DNA of 56,341 bases from IMG/VR virus record IMGVR_UViG_3300042453_004839, positions 1 through 56,341 of that record. The stretch is one strand, 5' to 3'. Of the stretch, positions 8,901 through 17,286 are shown in pieces. The first letter of the stretch is position 1. Every line of letters begins with the position of its first letter. A program made the position numbers and the translations under genes. The notes beneath the pieces were generated by a model. It saw only the letters and a list, made by a program, of their open reading frames with translations, was not told where the DNA came from and did not search any database. The DNA comes from a virus.

Positions 8901-11900
8901 GCAAGTTCCAAAAGTATTCTGGTAAGCTCTGCCCCCACCCGAACTGGATTAGATGCAAAAGTACTTTTAACCAACTTGGCTTCCCGGGTTGAAAGCTCGT
9001 TTAGGATTGTATAAATATCGGCAACCAAGTCTGCCCCCTTTGGGCCTACGGAATTACCAACGATTGAATACCACATCTGAACATCTTTGATTTCTTCACG
9101 CTTGCGACGGGTAATCGTGACGTGATCTCTCTCGTGTGAAATAACCGTTTTCAAAAACTCATCGTAGGCTTTGGGTTTTAATGTTGCTTTACGGCGGGTG
9201 GCGATCCATTGCGGATCGATGATAATTTCATCGGTAAGATTCGAAGCGCCAATGTCGTGATAAGGGGCACGATTGGTAAAACCGTACTTGAAGAAATATT
9301 CTAGTTTTTCTTTTTTGTTGGTAACAAAGGTAAACACGCCTTTGTCGTAGGCTTTGCCAAACACCCGCTTGAAATCCGCGTCGATCTCTTTGAGAACCTT
9401 GAGTTGCTCGGGCGTGGCGGTGCTGGGAATGTAGACATCCTCGGGCGCATCGGACCTGGCCTTGAGCTTGGGGTCGAGGACCGGAACCTCGATGGCCGGA
9501 GCCTTGATCGGGAACAGCGGTTCGGTTCTTTTCTTCTTGGCCGTCTCTTTGGCCTTCTTTATCTTTTGGCCTTTTTCCTTGGCGGTTAAAGGAGTTGCGC
9601 GGGCGGGCTTGGCCGCAGGAGCCTTGGCTTCCGCCACGACCTTTTCCACTTCGGCCAGTGCGCCGAAGTCGATAAAGGCTTCCTGTGCCCGGAGACTGCG
9701 GAGCAGACTTTCTTCCGCGTAACGGTCGGCTCCGTGGTTGGTTAAAAGGAAAAGGACATCAAGAGGGCTACGTGTGTTCAGCCGGTAACCGCGCATGACG
9801 GTTTGCAGAAAATCTCCGGCCTTGAGCGGGAGACCGAGAAAGATAAATGTACGGGGTTGATCGCCCTGCTTGTCGTCCAACTCGCCCCCAACTCCGGCGC
9901 TGGCCCGTGTCGCAATAACAACATCCGCTTCTCCCTTTTGAAATTGAATTGCGGACAAAGCTTTTTCGTCCTTATCGTCCCCGTAAATCTTGACGATCTT
10001 GGTTCCCGGTCTTTCAGCGAGAAGTGAAGCTTCCAACATGGAAGCGGTGGCCCTGGCGTTCTCGCCCGAGAACATCTTGCTTTTGTTAATATAGTCCACC
10101 CAAATGACAACTCTGCGTTTGCGTTTGTCCAGTTCCTTGACGGTGGCCTTGACGGCGTCGGGAATCTTGTAGCGCTCCAAAATAAACTTTTGCGCCCCCA
10201 ACAAGGCTTCTCCCTTTTCGGCATCGACAATGGTCGCGTTGCCGAAACTTCCGGCAACCGCTTTGAGTTCTTCTTTAACCTCGGGGGTAAGCTTTACCGG
10301 AAGAGCCTTGAAGTTAACCCCACCCTTAAGGGAAGTCGCCTCGGACGAGTAGTCACCACGCTCGGCCCATTTTGCAACCGCAATGCTGAGGCGTCTGTCG
10401 GCTTCAATCTTATCGACACCGATCTGGGCATCAATCGCCTTGAGGGTTTTCCAGTCCCGCTTATCAAAGGCTTTTGCCTGCTTGTCCCGAAGATCGGAAA
10501 GCTGTTTCTCGTCGAACGCGACATCCGAAGGAGGTATGGGAAGATATTCTTCTGCCCGTCCGCCACGGAGCTTTTGCAATTTATAGCCGTGACGTAAAAT
10601 AAATTCTTCGATATCGACTTCCGTCTTGCCGCCGTAAAGTTCCTTGCCTTCAAACATTTCACGGGCGTAAGACCCCAGATGCAGGATGGAGTCAACCGGT
10701 GTTCCGGTGGCCTTGATGACCTGGCCGGTTTTGGTACGGGCATTTATGAGATCAATCAGCTTGGCCCATTTTCCATTCTCCAGGTTTCTTGCTGTCTGGA
10801 ACTCGTCCCAGATCACCAAAGTATCCTGATCCACAATCTTAGAAAGTTGTGCGAGATGTCTGCTTTCGTAGGTGGTTACGATAATTTTGTCGAAGGTGGC
10901 TTCGGTAAGAGGCTTGTAAACACCACCGCGCAACTCGATTGGTATGCCTAATTTGTTAGCGTCATCCTGAATAACATGACGGATTAAGCCCTTTCTCCAA
11001 TCCGGGCGTATAACTTCTGACGGAGCAACAATAATTACTTTTTTCTTTTCCTTTATGGCAAGATCTCCGACAGACAGAAAGATCCTAGTTTTTCCACGCC
11101 CAGGTCCGAGAGCCAAGACTTTGGAGGCGGATGGCACGTTTTCTAAAGCCCACTTGGTCTGGACGACATGGAATTTTTGCCGCTCCTTGAGCTCTTTAAC
11201 AATTTGAGGACCGAGGCGACGCAGGATCTTGTCGGTCGTCTTTTTGCCGTAATCAAAACCTTCCTGCTGGGCCGTTACGATGTAAGGTTTTTCTGGTACT
11301 GGCTTGCTAGAAACCGGTTCATATCCTCGTTCCTCGCGCTCCGGTCCAGGATCTGGATCGTGTTTTCCAAGCTTTGTTGGGTCACCTGGGATTTTCCGGT
11401 ACTCGGTTCCTCGGGCAATTGCCCCAACACGTTTGTTGACAGCCCGTTCAAGAGCTCGGTTCGCAAGTCTAGATTTGCCTTCCTTGGTTCGAAGGTCAGC
11501 GGCTCGAATGGGCTCTGCGCGTTTACGTTCTCCGATGTTTGCACGATTTACTGCTCCTTTGATTTGGTTGTCCAGGGCGAGAAGTCTGGCCCGGTACTTA
11601 TAGGCACCGTCAATTTTAGCCTGTAGGTCCTTGCCCTGGAGGGTGGTTTCATATTCTGCTTTGGCTTCGTTTATCTGTTTTTGATAGAAATTGAAGGAGT
11701 CCTGATCCAGCACCAGATCCTTTTTCTTACCGGGTGTTGCGGCGCTGATAAGGTTGATGCCTTCAAGCTGTTCGCGGATCGTCTCCAACCGCTGGTTTTG
11801 CTCCTCAAACACCGGCTTCCCGCGTTCATTGTCGCTAAGAACATTGAGTGCACGCAAAACCGCTTCCGGGGGATTGAGCGCCCGTAATTCTTTTACAAAC

Positions 11901-14900
11901 CCGAGCTTGGCCAATTCAGTCCAGTTAAGAACCGAGGACAATCTTTCCAGATCACCCTTGTTGCGTTCGTTCTGGATTTTGTTGATGAGGTTGGCCAGAG
12001 GCAGGCGTTCTTGCGGCAAAAAGAGACCGGACTCGTCCATCTTGCGGAACTTCGAGAACGCAGGGCGAATCTCCTTCTCTGAAATAAGTCCGTCGGATTC
12101 CTGATTGACTTCTTTGGCCGCTTCAACATTTGTCTTTTCGGCGTACCTTGCATTAGCTTCGTCCAGCTTTTCCTGGACTTTTTCCTCGAAAGCAGAGGCT
12201 ATGCGGTTAAGTTCGGACTTGAATTTTTTCGCGTCCAGTTTAAATGACTTTGCGTCTTTCGAGAGTTTATTCTTGTCGATCTCTCCCGGATTGGCCAAGT
12301 AATATTCAAATAGTTTTTTATCCGCCGATGTTTTAAGCCCGGCTTCAAACTCCGTCGTGGCGGCCTTAACCGCATCGATTGCAATCTGCCTTGTGGCTTC
12401 CGGTATGTTTTCCTGACTCTGTTCCAGCTCAACCTGTTTTTCGGCTTCTGAAATGTCCTGGTCAATTACCCCGGCCCGGATTGCAACCGGATTCCCGGGA
12501 AGATCGATTGCAGCTTCGGAAACAGACCCAACCTTATACTTGGCCCGCGTCAAAGCTTTTCGGCGAAGATCCCTCATGTTGGAGAAGAAAATATTCTCCA
12601 AGTCCACGGCGGCTCCGCTTTTGCCCTCCCGAACCATGAGCGTAAACTCGTCGATCGACGCTGAGATTGCTTTATCAAAGCCACCGGCTTTTTGGATGAT
12701 CTCCCACTGTGGGTTGCCAAGAGAGTTTCTGGCCAGGCGATTGATCTGCTCCATGGCCGCGGCCACGGGGCCCATCACAGGCACATTATTTTCGTCAATG
12801 GCCCCAATACCTTTGAGGTAATCAAGCTCAGATTCACTCAGTTTCCCGCCTGTACCAAAAACCTGCTGGATTGCTGCCGGATCGTCCTCTAAGAAAGGAT
12901 TCGGTTTGCTCTTTTGATACCTCTCATAAAGAGGCTCTCCCTCAATCGCAATTGGGAGATTAAAGTATTTTTCTTTTTCAAGAGTCTTGGGGAGCACTTT
13001 TTTACGCTTTGTACGGACGGTCTCAGTCTCGGTCTCCTGGTCAACTTCAGCAGCAATTTCATCCAAACGCTGTTGGACGCCACGCTTTACGATTTCTTCC
13101 TGGGTACTTGCAAGTGCGGCTTCTTTCTCCTGGGCCGCGGCAAGTTCCTGCTGGGCCTGCGGAAGTTGAAGGGTCGGCACCTCCAAAACCTTTCGCTTAA
13201 GCTGTTCGACTTCTTTCTTGGTCTTTTTCTTGGAGATTTCGGCCTCGGCCATCGCCTTCGGTTTCAGCAGTCTTTCTTTCTCAAGATCACGCTCTGCTTG
13301 TTTCTCAGGCTGGGTAACTCCAATCTGGGCTTGGATCGCATCCAGCCCAGCCTTTGTTCTACCCTCAACCCCATAAATTTGGTCGCGAACTTCTTCCTGT
13401 CTTTCAAAGGAAAGACCGCTGTCCTCAAGGTCGGCTTCCAGCGCCTGCCGTCTGGAGTCAAGCGGATCGGTCTTTGCAAACACTCCAAACCCACGTCCAG
13501 ACTTGTCGCGAATCCCATCGATCTCGTAGGCGTTGGAACCTTCGGTTTCAACACCGGAAAGTCTTCCTTCGTCGTCTAGATAATCTAAAATCCTTTTGTT
13601 CTCAACGGTAAGAGGAAACTGAATGACGTCTTGCCCGGATTTCTTCGCGGCTTCCAGCGCGGGGATAATCTGATTTATGACGGTCTCTTCAGCCGCCTGC
13701 TCAAGACTGATCGTCTCTTTCGGTGCAGGGAGGGCAAGCTGGCCCGGAGTTACGGGAGCTACTGGTGTGACCGCCGCACCTTCCGGCGGCAGAACCTCCA
13801 CGGGAACTGTTTTGGCCTCCTCGACTTTCTTCTTTACGAGAGAATCGAGAGCCGGCTTAGATGCCTTGTCGACCTGCTCCTGGGCTACCTTGGCGGTTTG
13901 AGGAAGTACGCTTTTATCAACCGAGTACTTAAGATTCACTGCGTCGAACAATGCCTTGGCCTCGTCGGTCGGGAGGGTGTTACGGAAGTTTTTGAGTTGC
14001 TGATCGCGCTGGCGGAAGGTGAAGCGAGTGTCCTGTTTGACCGAGGAAACCGTATCCTCAAACGTTTTGGTCAGATCCTTGCGGGCAAAATCCAAAACCT
14101 CGTCAACCTGGGCCTGGGTAGCCCTGCGGCCTCCGATCGAGGAAACCCCGAACATACCGAGGGACACGCCCAAAGAAGTTGCAAGATCCTCACCAAAACC
14201 TTCCTGTGGATTTTGTCCGGCAAAGATCCGGTCGATCTGGCTGGAAATGGTTTCACCGATCGTTGAGCCGGTGACAAATGCGGCGTTCTTGTACAACGGA
14301 GCCAGTTTTGGCACGGCGGAAGCCAGTGCTGTCCCGGCGATCTTGGCTCCCATTGCCCTTGTGACAAGGGCGGCTTCAGCGGCCTCGCCGAGTTTTTCGG
14401 AAACACCAAGTCCCGCAATCTTTTCAAAGGAGTTTAAAAGATTCTGCTCCCAGCTTAACGGACGAACTTCCTCTGCGGCTTCTCCGCCGCCGTAAAGAGT
14501 GTAGGTTCCAATCCGGGAAAGACGGTTGGGAACGCGGATAAGTTTGCCACCGACATTGATCGGGGTTCCTAGGGCACGAGCGGCCCCGGCACCGATACCG
14601 GCAAACCCGGCCACACTTCCGGTGGCCGATCCGGCGACCGACGGAAGGTAATAGTCTTCCATGATCGTGTCGTTGATCTTTTGAATGAGGGCACTTCTGC
14701 GTCCGACCTGATCGGGATCCTTTTCATCGTCGATAAAGATATTGTCGGTGGTGACAAGAGGAAGGGCGCTCCCAGCCTTGGCAAAGAAAACCCGGAGCGA
14801 GGATTCAGTTACGGGCTTTTCACGGTCGGCGCGGAGTTGTTTGAGATAATCCTCGGCTTCGGCTAGGTTCATCCCTGTGTTGTACTGGGTGACAAAACCT

Positions 14901-15562
14901 TCCAGGCCCTTTGTCCTGACAATCATCTTGGGCTTCTGGCCTTCCGGGGCAATAGATTCGCCACTGTCGAGCTTGTCGGTGTAAATGTCGCCAAATTCCA
15001 GGGCTTCCGCCGCCAACTTGGGATCGGTAATCTGCCCGATCAGATTTGTGGAGGCGGCTGAAAGTCCGGCAGCTTCCGCTTCTTCTTTATTTCTCCCAAC
15101 AGCCAAATTGAAATAGTTGGTAAGCACAGAACCAACGCCACCCAAAAAGGCTTTGGTCGCGCCCAAGACATCCCCGTCATCAACGGCTTTCCTGAGATTC
15201 TGGGCGGCATTGATGGGGCCGGGTTCGGCCAGAAAGTAGTCGTAGGCTTTCTTGTACCGATCTTTCAAGTCCCCGCTCTGGATGGTGGTAAGGATCGATC
15301 CCAGAGCGCTGACGCCGACCGGATCGTCCCGAAGCTTTAAAAGATTGGAGGCAAAGTCTTCGTAACCCGTTTGCTCCTGATCCAGGGCCAAAGCCTGGTT
15401 GAACAAATCCTCGTTGGAAAATGCCGGCTCGACAGGAGCTTCTGCCTCAACCGGCTCAGCCATCAAAGTGCTGGCTTGGTTAAAAAGATCTTCTTGGGAG
15501 AATGTTTCTTGGGGAAGCGTCTCTTGTTCCGGCACTTCCGCTTTAAAAGGATCTTCCGCCAT
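2981..15562 (-). CDS. giant polyvalent virion protein with SF2 helicase and zincin-like domains, 4193 aa
   Basis: This single 12.6-kb frame is the largest gene by far. A glycine/alanine-rich hydrophobic stretch lies near residues 307-335, and charged coiled-coil-like regions follow at about 770-850. A full SF2 helicase module spans about 1455-1990: motif I GPGRGKT at 1486-1492, DEFQ at 1586-1589, TGTP at 1619-1622, and MRGYRLNTRS near 1925 as motif VI. A zinc-metalloprotease-like HERDH (HExxH) is at 2143-2147. Further hydrophobic segments lie near 3370-3410 and 3809-3826. The layout resembles the 'large polyvalent proteins' of phages and conjugative elements, such as DarB-like anti-restriction proteins, which enter the cell with the DNA. 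Position next to internal virion-like genes fits packaging in the particle and ejection. I see no RNA polymerase motifs, so it is not an N4-type vRNAP. Start is ATG after CAGGGTT. Confidence 0.85.
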   Translation of the reverse strand: MAEDPFKAEVPEQETLPQETFSQEDLFNQASTLMAEPVEAEAPVEPAFSNEDLFNQALALDQEQTGYEDFASNLLKLRDDPVGVSALGSILTTIQSGDLKDRYKKAYDYFLAEPGPINAAQNLRKAVDDGDVLGATKAFLGGVGSVLTNYFNLAVGRNKEEAEAAGLSAASTNLIGQITDPKLAAEALEFGDIYTDKLDSGESIAPEGQKPKMIVRTKGLEGFVTQYNTGMNLAEAEDYLKQLRADREKPVTESSLRVFFAKAGSALPLVTTDNIFIDDEKDPDQVGRRSALIQKINDTIMEDYYLPSVAGSATGSVAGFAGIGAGAARALGTPINVGGKLIRVPNRLSRIGTYTLYGGGEAAEEVRPLSWEQNLLNSFEKIAGLGVSEKLGEAAEAALVTRAMGAKIAGTALASAVPKLAPLYKNAAFVTGSTIGETISSQIDRIFAGQNPQEGFGEDLATSLGVSLGMFGVSSIGGRRATQAQVDEVLDFARKDLTKTFEDTVSSVKQDTRFTFRQRDQQLKNFRNTLPTDEAKALFDAVNLKYSVDKSVLPQTAKVAQEQVDKASKPALDSLVKKKVEEAKTVPVEVLPPEGAAVTPVAPVTPGQLALPAPKETISLEQAAEETVINQIIPALEAAKKSGQDVIQFPLTVENKRILDYLDDEGRLSGVETEGSNAYEIDGIRDKSGRGFGVFAKTDPLDSRRQALEADLEDSGLSFERQEEVRDQIYGVEGRTKAGLDAIQAQIGVTQPEKQAERDLEKERLLKPKAMAEAEISKKKTKKEVEQLKRKVLEVPTLQLPQAQQELAAAQEKEAALASTQEEIVKRGVQQRLDEIAAEVDQETETETVRTKRKKVLPKTLEKEKYFNLPIAIEGEPLYERYQKSKPNPFLEDDPAAIQQVFGTGGKLSESELDYLKGIGAIDENNVPVMGPVAAAMEQINRLARNSLGNPQWEIIQKAGGFDKAISASIDEFTLMVREGKSGAAVDLENIFFSNMRDLRRKALTRAKYKVGSVSEAAIDLPGNPVAIRAGVIDQDISEAEKQVELEQSQENIPEATRQIAIDAVKAATTEFEAGLKTSADKKLFEYYLANPGEIDKNKLSKDAKSFKLDAKKFKSELNRIASAFEEKVQEKLDEANARYAEKTNVEAAKEVNQESDGLISEKEIRPAFSKFRKMDESGLFLPQERLPLANLINKIQNERNKGDLERLSSVLNWTELAKLGFVKELRALNPPEAVLRALNVLSDNERGKPVFEEQNQRLETIREQLEGINLISAATPGKKKDLVLDQDSFNFYQKQINEAKAEYETTLQGKDLQAKIDGAYKYRARLLALDNQIKGAVNRANIGERKRAEPIRAADLRTKEGKSRLANRALERAVNKRVGAIARGTEYRKIPGDPTKLGKHDPDPGPEREERGYEPVSSKPVPEKPYIVTAQQEGFDYGKKTTDKILRRLGPQIVKELKERQKFHVVQTKWALENVPSASKVLALGPGRGKTRIFLSVGDLAIKEKKKVIIVAPSEVIRPDWRKGLIRHVIQDDANKLGIPIELRGGVYKPLTEATFDKIIVTTYESRHLAQLSKIVDQDTLVIWDEFQTARNLENGKWAKLIDLINARTKTGQVIKATGTPVDSILHLGSYAREMFEGKELYGGKTEVDIEEFILRHGYKLQKLRGGRAEEYLPIPPSDVAFDEKQLSDLRDKQAKAFDKRDWKTLKAIDAQIGVDKIEADRRLSIAVAKWAERGDYSSEATSLKGGVNFKALPVKLTPEVKEELKAVAGSFGNATIVDAEKGEALLGAQKFILERYKIPDAVKATVKELDKRKRRVVIWVDYINKSKMFSGENARATASMLEASLLAERPGTKIVKIYGDDKDEKALSAIQFQKGEADVVIATRASAGVGGELDDKQGDQPRTFIFLGLPLKAGDFLQTVMRGYRLNTRSPLDVLFLLTNHGADRYAEESLLRSLRAQEAFIDFGALAEVEKVVAEAKAPAAKPARATPLTAKEKGQKIKKAKETAKKKRTEPLFPIKAPAIEVPVLDPKLKARSDAPEDVYIPSTATPEQLKVLKEIDADFKRVFGKAYDKGVFTFVTNKKEKLEYFFKYGFTNRAPYHDIGASNLTDEIIIDPQWIATRRKATLKPKAYDEFLKTVISHERDHVTITRRKREEIKDVQMWYSIVGNSVGPKGADLVADIYTILNELSTREAKLVKSTFASNPVRVGAELTRILLELAYKGSITEQALNLTPAQKQILDEKLSTLLRLLDIEPKKTLSKWMDQAVSVFQMWPKSAVLPASYMKDAEEVVKRFDRIKVEDLIVAQFRAPKIKVDKDSPSNEIELQIENIREQLAPLQRDDLSPDEDTDRKSLMRQQRDLIKQLEEARARESKKIEVPKKKAKPSIPQSFLPYLKMSSIELQMEIGEMDFRKVEKMLGEAGATIDEKDTKKAELANKQTLLDQIIKYQGVSARASFPDDGKPINLNRPSNILDRNDLKVVRQLDNVLSGKTNEFLGRPVRMDMYGPVIDAGELNLGIVTNEVTKKISQFESTLLNQAASDVLGESNQSMYVDEFKRKVMEIAEALVATRGDDVIPEAAMVSVTTPLPEDADPRDPDPTAPASMRGVYTVTVGEINPGNTTGASPKHATSMFVFRTITKRNIRYKGQLYRKGSEADAKKLISVLEAEDPTFEKFAKRRADYASFPDTDTPEKEEKFRTRAGGVNLIASLMSYIPNAAIRERMLESLVYRQVPVEEQLETGRNYISKVGIVKATSEFFADSIPLDLPGRASVGFSLVPYFTRLAADGDVDAQATLDEIVQKLSRTYGTDPGRAVQLWRVGPDVAAQSPQVFLKLLEGQLEAATKIRMKPFIPDIQETFDEIQEADQVAANAFASAKETNDVLGQIEAIRRQTEAEKLRIADLDSEIANYINSESANELNDIFGDITNLASLPTSGEGEGDGLGFDDSTINKLSNVLLKVIRLGFAKNPEIVQKEKLRTVVLLSPFFSQAKNKEEVLRVFNHHFEAAYSVAATAFRDEQKAKLEELRQTAEEKEAELSGLQTGKVTRRKPTPEAVQLPRTRGEAKRRSKQIEKELDSESPVEVSDEPGTLMSLTTATAKALVKYADRVRNPQQRDALKEFASKLRRMMIGRTKEKGGLEAPIEDVVKPSAAQSLKELIAQYPEVLEFVNDVRATLDEKYTPEQVEGLEPLIEEALGRPFTISNLSRVIRSLETIGGPKVNINRLIRESQGNVAQFEADLKAALLDGTNLSPREQDEVKKYLSEGLAEMIQTKREEALDKMREKIAKKSEKKAKKYKTALDRLRENVNLGVLRYDELYSQIHQTLGLPEIGIEERMKLEEMVKALDRYPKGRILNEKVEEIYQYIKLIAPVSLGELAVSYQTANYLQGLGTLAVNCVSAVEGVVVDGWIAGVSASIKTRFGGPEQKLQALGIRMARQALKDAWWGKDIEGKGMARKYASQIWKFGRFPSDSAVLKETGGMNIFEAMLREAEAGRAGKRGLEPATLIVRKPKVPAWAEALTDYVSALIPSFVANPVKEFITINENEIKINLQAAWEPKSETLKSLAKLFPTKFIAPPLPLKDIPFIGKFFGKLGKVADLPAYPFNSFLGPYILASRLMATGDALTKMGVKPNAEIIEAAYLVAKRNPLLSEEQFIEEVNILRNYTKDSIERAGRLAAIDAATFGLDPDQTLLRQQEILEQNREQNELTKQMEENARTRALRASYQDDFYGVVGAIAGSIDALARTSWMPQLVFKFLRTSSNLTNAALTFTPIISNWRMMRGVGRILASEAPRYYRPPPLPGTPEYDLLQGRMITGWSAMALLASLVAAALNDDDENPFFFIHIKGPRDPQARKAYFEMGGKTRCLQIGKIGEPFAPGGIKLWDGPLFISFEALPPGLTGVLLPTGYMAEALRYDDKSTAEAVATSMATAGLATAIGFVDLTALQGMRNIMRLISPPPNAGADDLLQSFGTALSGILAGVVVPYYPTVRDLESIYDGLTGTPRSRLPKDGFMSSLAASFPVVAKFGKPDLDHLGGRVSSQLANNLPVAKRFFSVGVDTDAYDNSDEPTEQAIHDKLITMFAKHGRVITWNAGELREMAMLELAVQASQGIPIDKSPYELLALNRDLTWEEKYDWVEQAGPLIQAELARYIPAMENAKDNAEFDYILAQTKVNDIKRAVLKKVVLESISKQGLEKVQMP
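9600..11200 (-). other. SF2 helicase module inside the giant protein
   Basis: This part of the giant gene encodes two RecA-like lobes in the right order. The N-lobe has VLALGPGRGKTR (motif I), VIIVAP (Ia), IIVTTYES, LVIWDEFQ (II) and KATGTPVD (III). The C-lobe has RVVIWVDYINKS (IV), ADVVIATRASAGVG (V) and QTVMRGYRLNTRS (VI). The GxGxGKT, DExQ and TGTP forms are closest to Snf2/strawberry-notch-type and restriction-helicase-type SF2 enzymes. All ATP-binding residues look intact. Confidence 0.8.
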
Positions 15563-15603
15563 AACCCTGTCTATTTAAGCGGAACCGTATTACGAGGTCA
15601 ACT

Positions 15604-17283
15604 TTATTCCGCTTCGGTACCAGGAAAACCGGCAGGAGTCATGGCTTCCTCCACCATATTGGGTGTCCGGGGCGAGAAGGTTGCCGCCTGCCGTTGACCC
15701 ATCCGGCTCACGATACGGTTGCGAAGGGCGGTGAGGTTTATTTTGGTGGGCTGTCCGTCCTTCACATAGGTCTTGTTTCCGGCCTTGATTTGCCGGTCAA
15801 CCTCGTCCAGAAGGGCCTGATTTTTGCGGTAATCGGTTGTGTCGGTCGGGGTGGGAGGAGTGGGCGAAGGTTGCTGGGGGGACGGGGCAACAGGGGCAGC
15901 CGTCGGGGCTCCAGCTTGAGCCACGCCAAGCAACGCTACATTTGAAAAATTCACTTTAGGTGCTGTGGTTGCCTGCGGTTGAACCCCTCCGGGGGTCGTG
16001 GCCGTGGCCTTTTCCCCGCGAGCAAGCTTCATAATGTCGACAATCTTAGAAAGCTGATCCTCTTCTTCCACCTTAGCGACACCGGAAGTCATCATTTTAT
16101 CCCTAAACTTGTTGATGCGATCCTTGATTTCTTCGGAAATGTTATTGTTTTCGTCAAGAATTCCTGACCGGAAAGAAATAGAGCTGATATCAGGAGCGCG
16201 AAATTTTGGCGATACTGAACCGTCCTCTTGTTTAATCGTGTAGTTTGGGTTAAGAATCTGGGCGTATTCATATCCGGCCAGCTCTTTGGCAATATTCTTT
16301 AGATCATTTTCAGCCCTAAGTTTATTCTCCCTAAGCATCAAATCGTCCTGCTTTTGGATATATTCCTCAGTTCCACGTTCGCTCTCGGGTGCGGAGGCAA
16401 GAACATTAAATTCTTCCTGGATTTCCGGAGAAAGTTCTTTTGCCGTACCGATCGCCAAGAAAGATTCTCTGGCGTCCAGCTTTTTTAAATCTTTCAATTC
16501 TCTTTGTCGGAGATCCAAGGAAGAAAGTACACTGTTGATGGCATCGCGGGAACTCGGGTCCTTGATGGAGGACAAGAGATTGGCGGCTTTGGTGCGGGTA
16601 TCGGCGAGCCTTTGGTTTCGGTCGGCGTATGAAAAATTCTGAAGATTGGAGATTAAATCCCCGGATTCCGTGAAAAAGTTTTCCATTTGTGGGCGGAGAA
16701 GCGCGAGCTTCTGCATCTCATTGGCCTTTTCAATCCCGGAAGCTATCTGGCTGGCCTGATTGATCATCGCGCCATAGTCCATTACTTCCGCGGTATCTTT
16801 TTGGGCTTCGGCATACCATTTTTGAAGACCGGCGTAATCGTTATTGTTCAAAAGATTGCCGAACTCGGCCAAACGCACGTTCTGGTTCTTTTTGCTGAGA
16901 CGTTCCAAAAGGTCATTTTGAATGACTCTTTCTTCCTTGGCGACATCAAGGTTGTATTTTCTTTCGTTAAGATCTCTGGCCAAAGCGTCCTTGTAAAGCT
17001 CGTATTGCTGATTCTTGGCATCGTAGTCCAGTTTATCCTTGGCTTGCTGGGCTTTGTTGGCCTCCTGCAAATAATTAAACTCAAGCTGGCGTTCATTTAG
17101 ACCCGCCTGCATGGCGGCAGTATCCCGGCTGGCGTTAAGCTGGGCGTACTGAAGAGCCCTGTTCGCGTTCTGTTGCTGTTCCTGTTGAAACAGCTGTTGC
17201 TTTTTGAGGTTGTCTTCCTGTAAGTCGCTCAGGATTCCGCGAACCTGGCTGACGTAATCGGGAGCGTTGGGGGTAATTGCCAT
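15604..17283 (-). CDS. putative internal virion protein, coiled coil, 559 aa
   Basis: The first 130 residues are Gln/Asn-rich helix with heptad-like spacing (for example QQLFQQEQQQNANRALQYAQ), and long charged helices continue to about residue 420. A Pro/Ala/Thr-rich linker (about 440-490) precedes a short basic C-terminal domain. There is no enzymatic motif. Such long Gln-rich helical proteins next to the giant protein are typical of podovirus internal core or tail-associated virion proteins. The gene lies between the giant gene and a 349-residue virion-like gene with three-base spacing, so co-expression is likely. Family not recognised. Confidence 0.75.
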   Translation of the reverse strand: MAITPNAPDYVSQVRGILSDLQEDNLKKQQLFQQEQQQNANRALQYAQLNASRDTAAMQAGLNERQLEFNYLQEANKAQQAKDKLDYDAKNQQYELYKDALARDLNERKYNLDVAKEERVIQNDLLERLSKKNQNVRLAEFGNLLNNNDYAGLQKWYAEAQKDTAEVMDYGAMINQASQIASGIEKANEMQKLALLRPQMENFFTESGDLISNLQNFSYADRNQRLADTRTKAANLLSSIKDPSSRDAINSVLSSLDLRQRELKDLKKLDARESFLAIGTAKELSPEIQEEFNVLASAPESERGTEEYIQKQDDLMLRENKLRAENDLKNIAKELAGYEYAQILNPNYTIKQEDGSVSPKFRAPDISSISFRSGILDENNNISEEIKDRINKFRDKMMTSGVAKVEEEDQLSKIVDIMKLARGEKATATTPGGVQPQATTAPKVNFSNVALLGVAQAGAPTAAPVAPSPQQPSPTPPTPTDTTDYRKNQALLDEVDRQIKAGNKTYVKDGQPTKINLTALRNRIVSRMGQRQAATFSPRTPNMVEEAMTPAGFPGTEAE

Positions 17284-17286
17284 AAA

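Noticed and set aside
2981-15562. N4-type virion RNA polymerase
   Set aside because: Gene size and position fit, but no T7/N4 RNA polymerase motifs are seen, whereas SF2 helicase motifs are complete.
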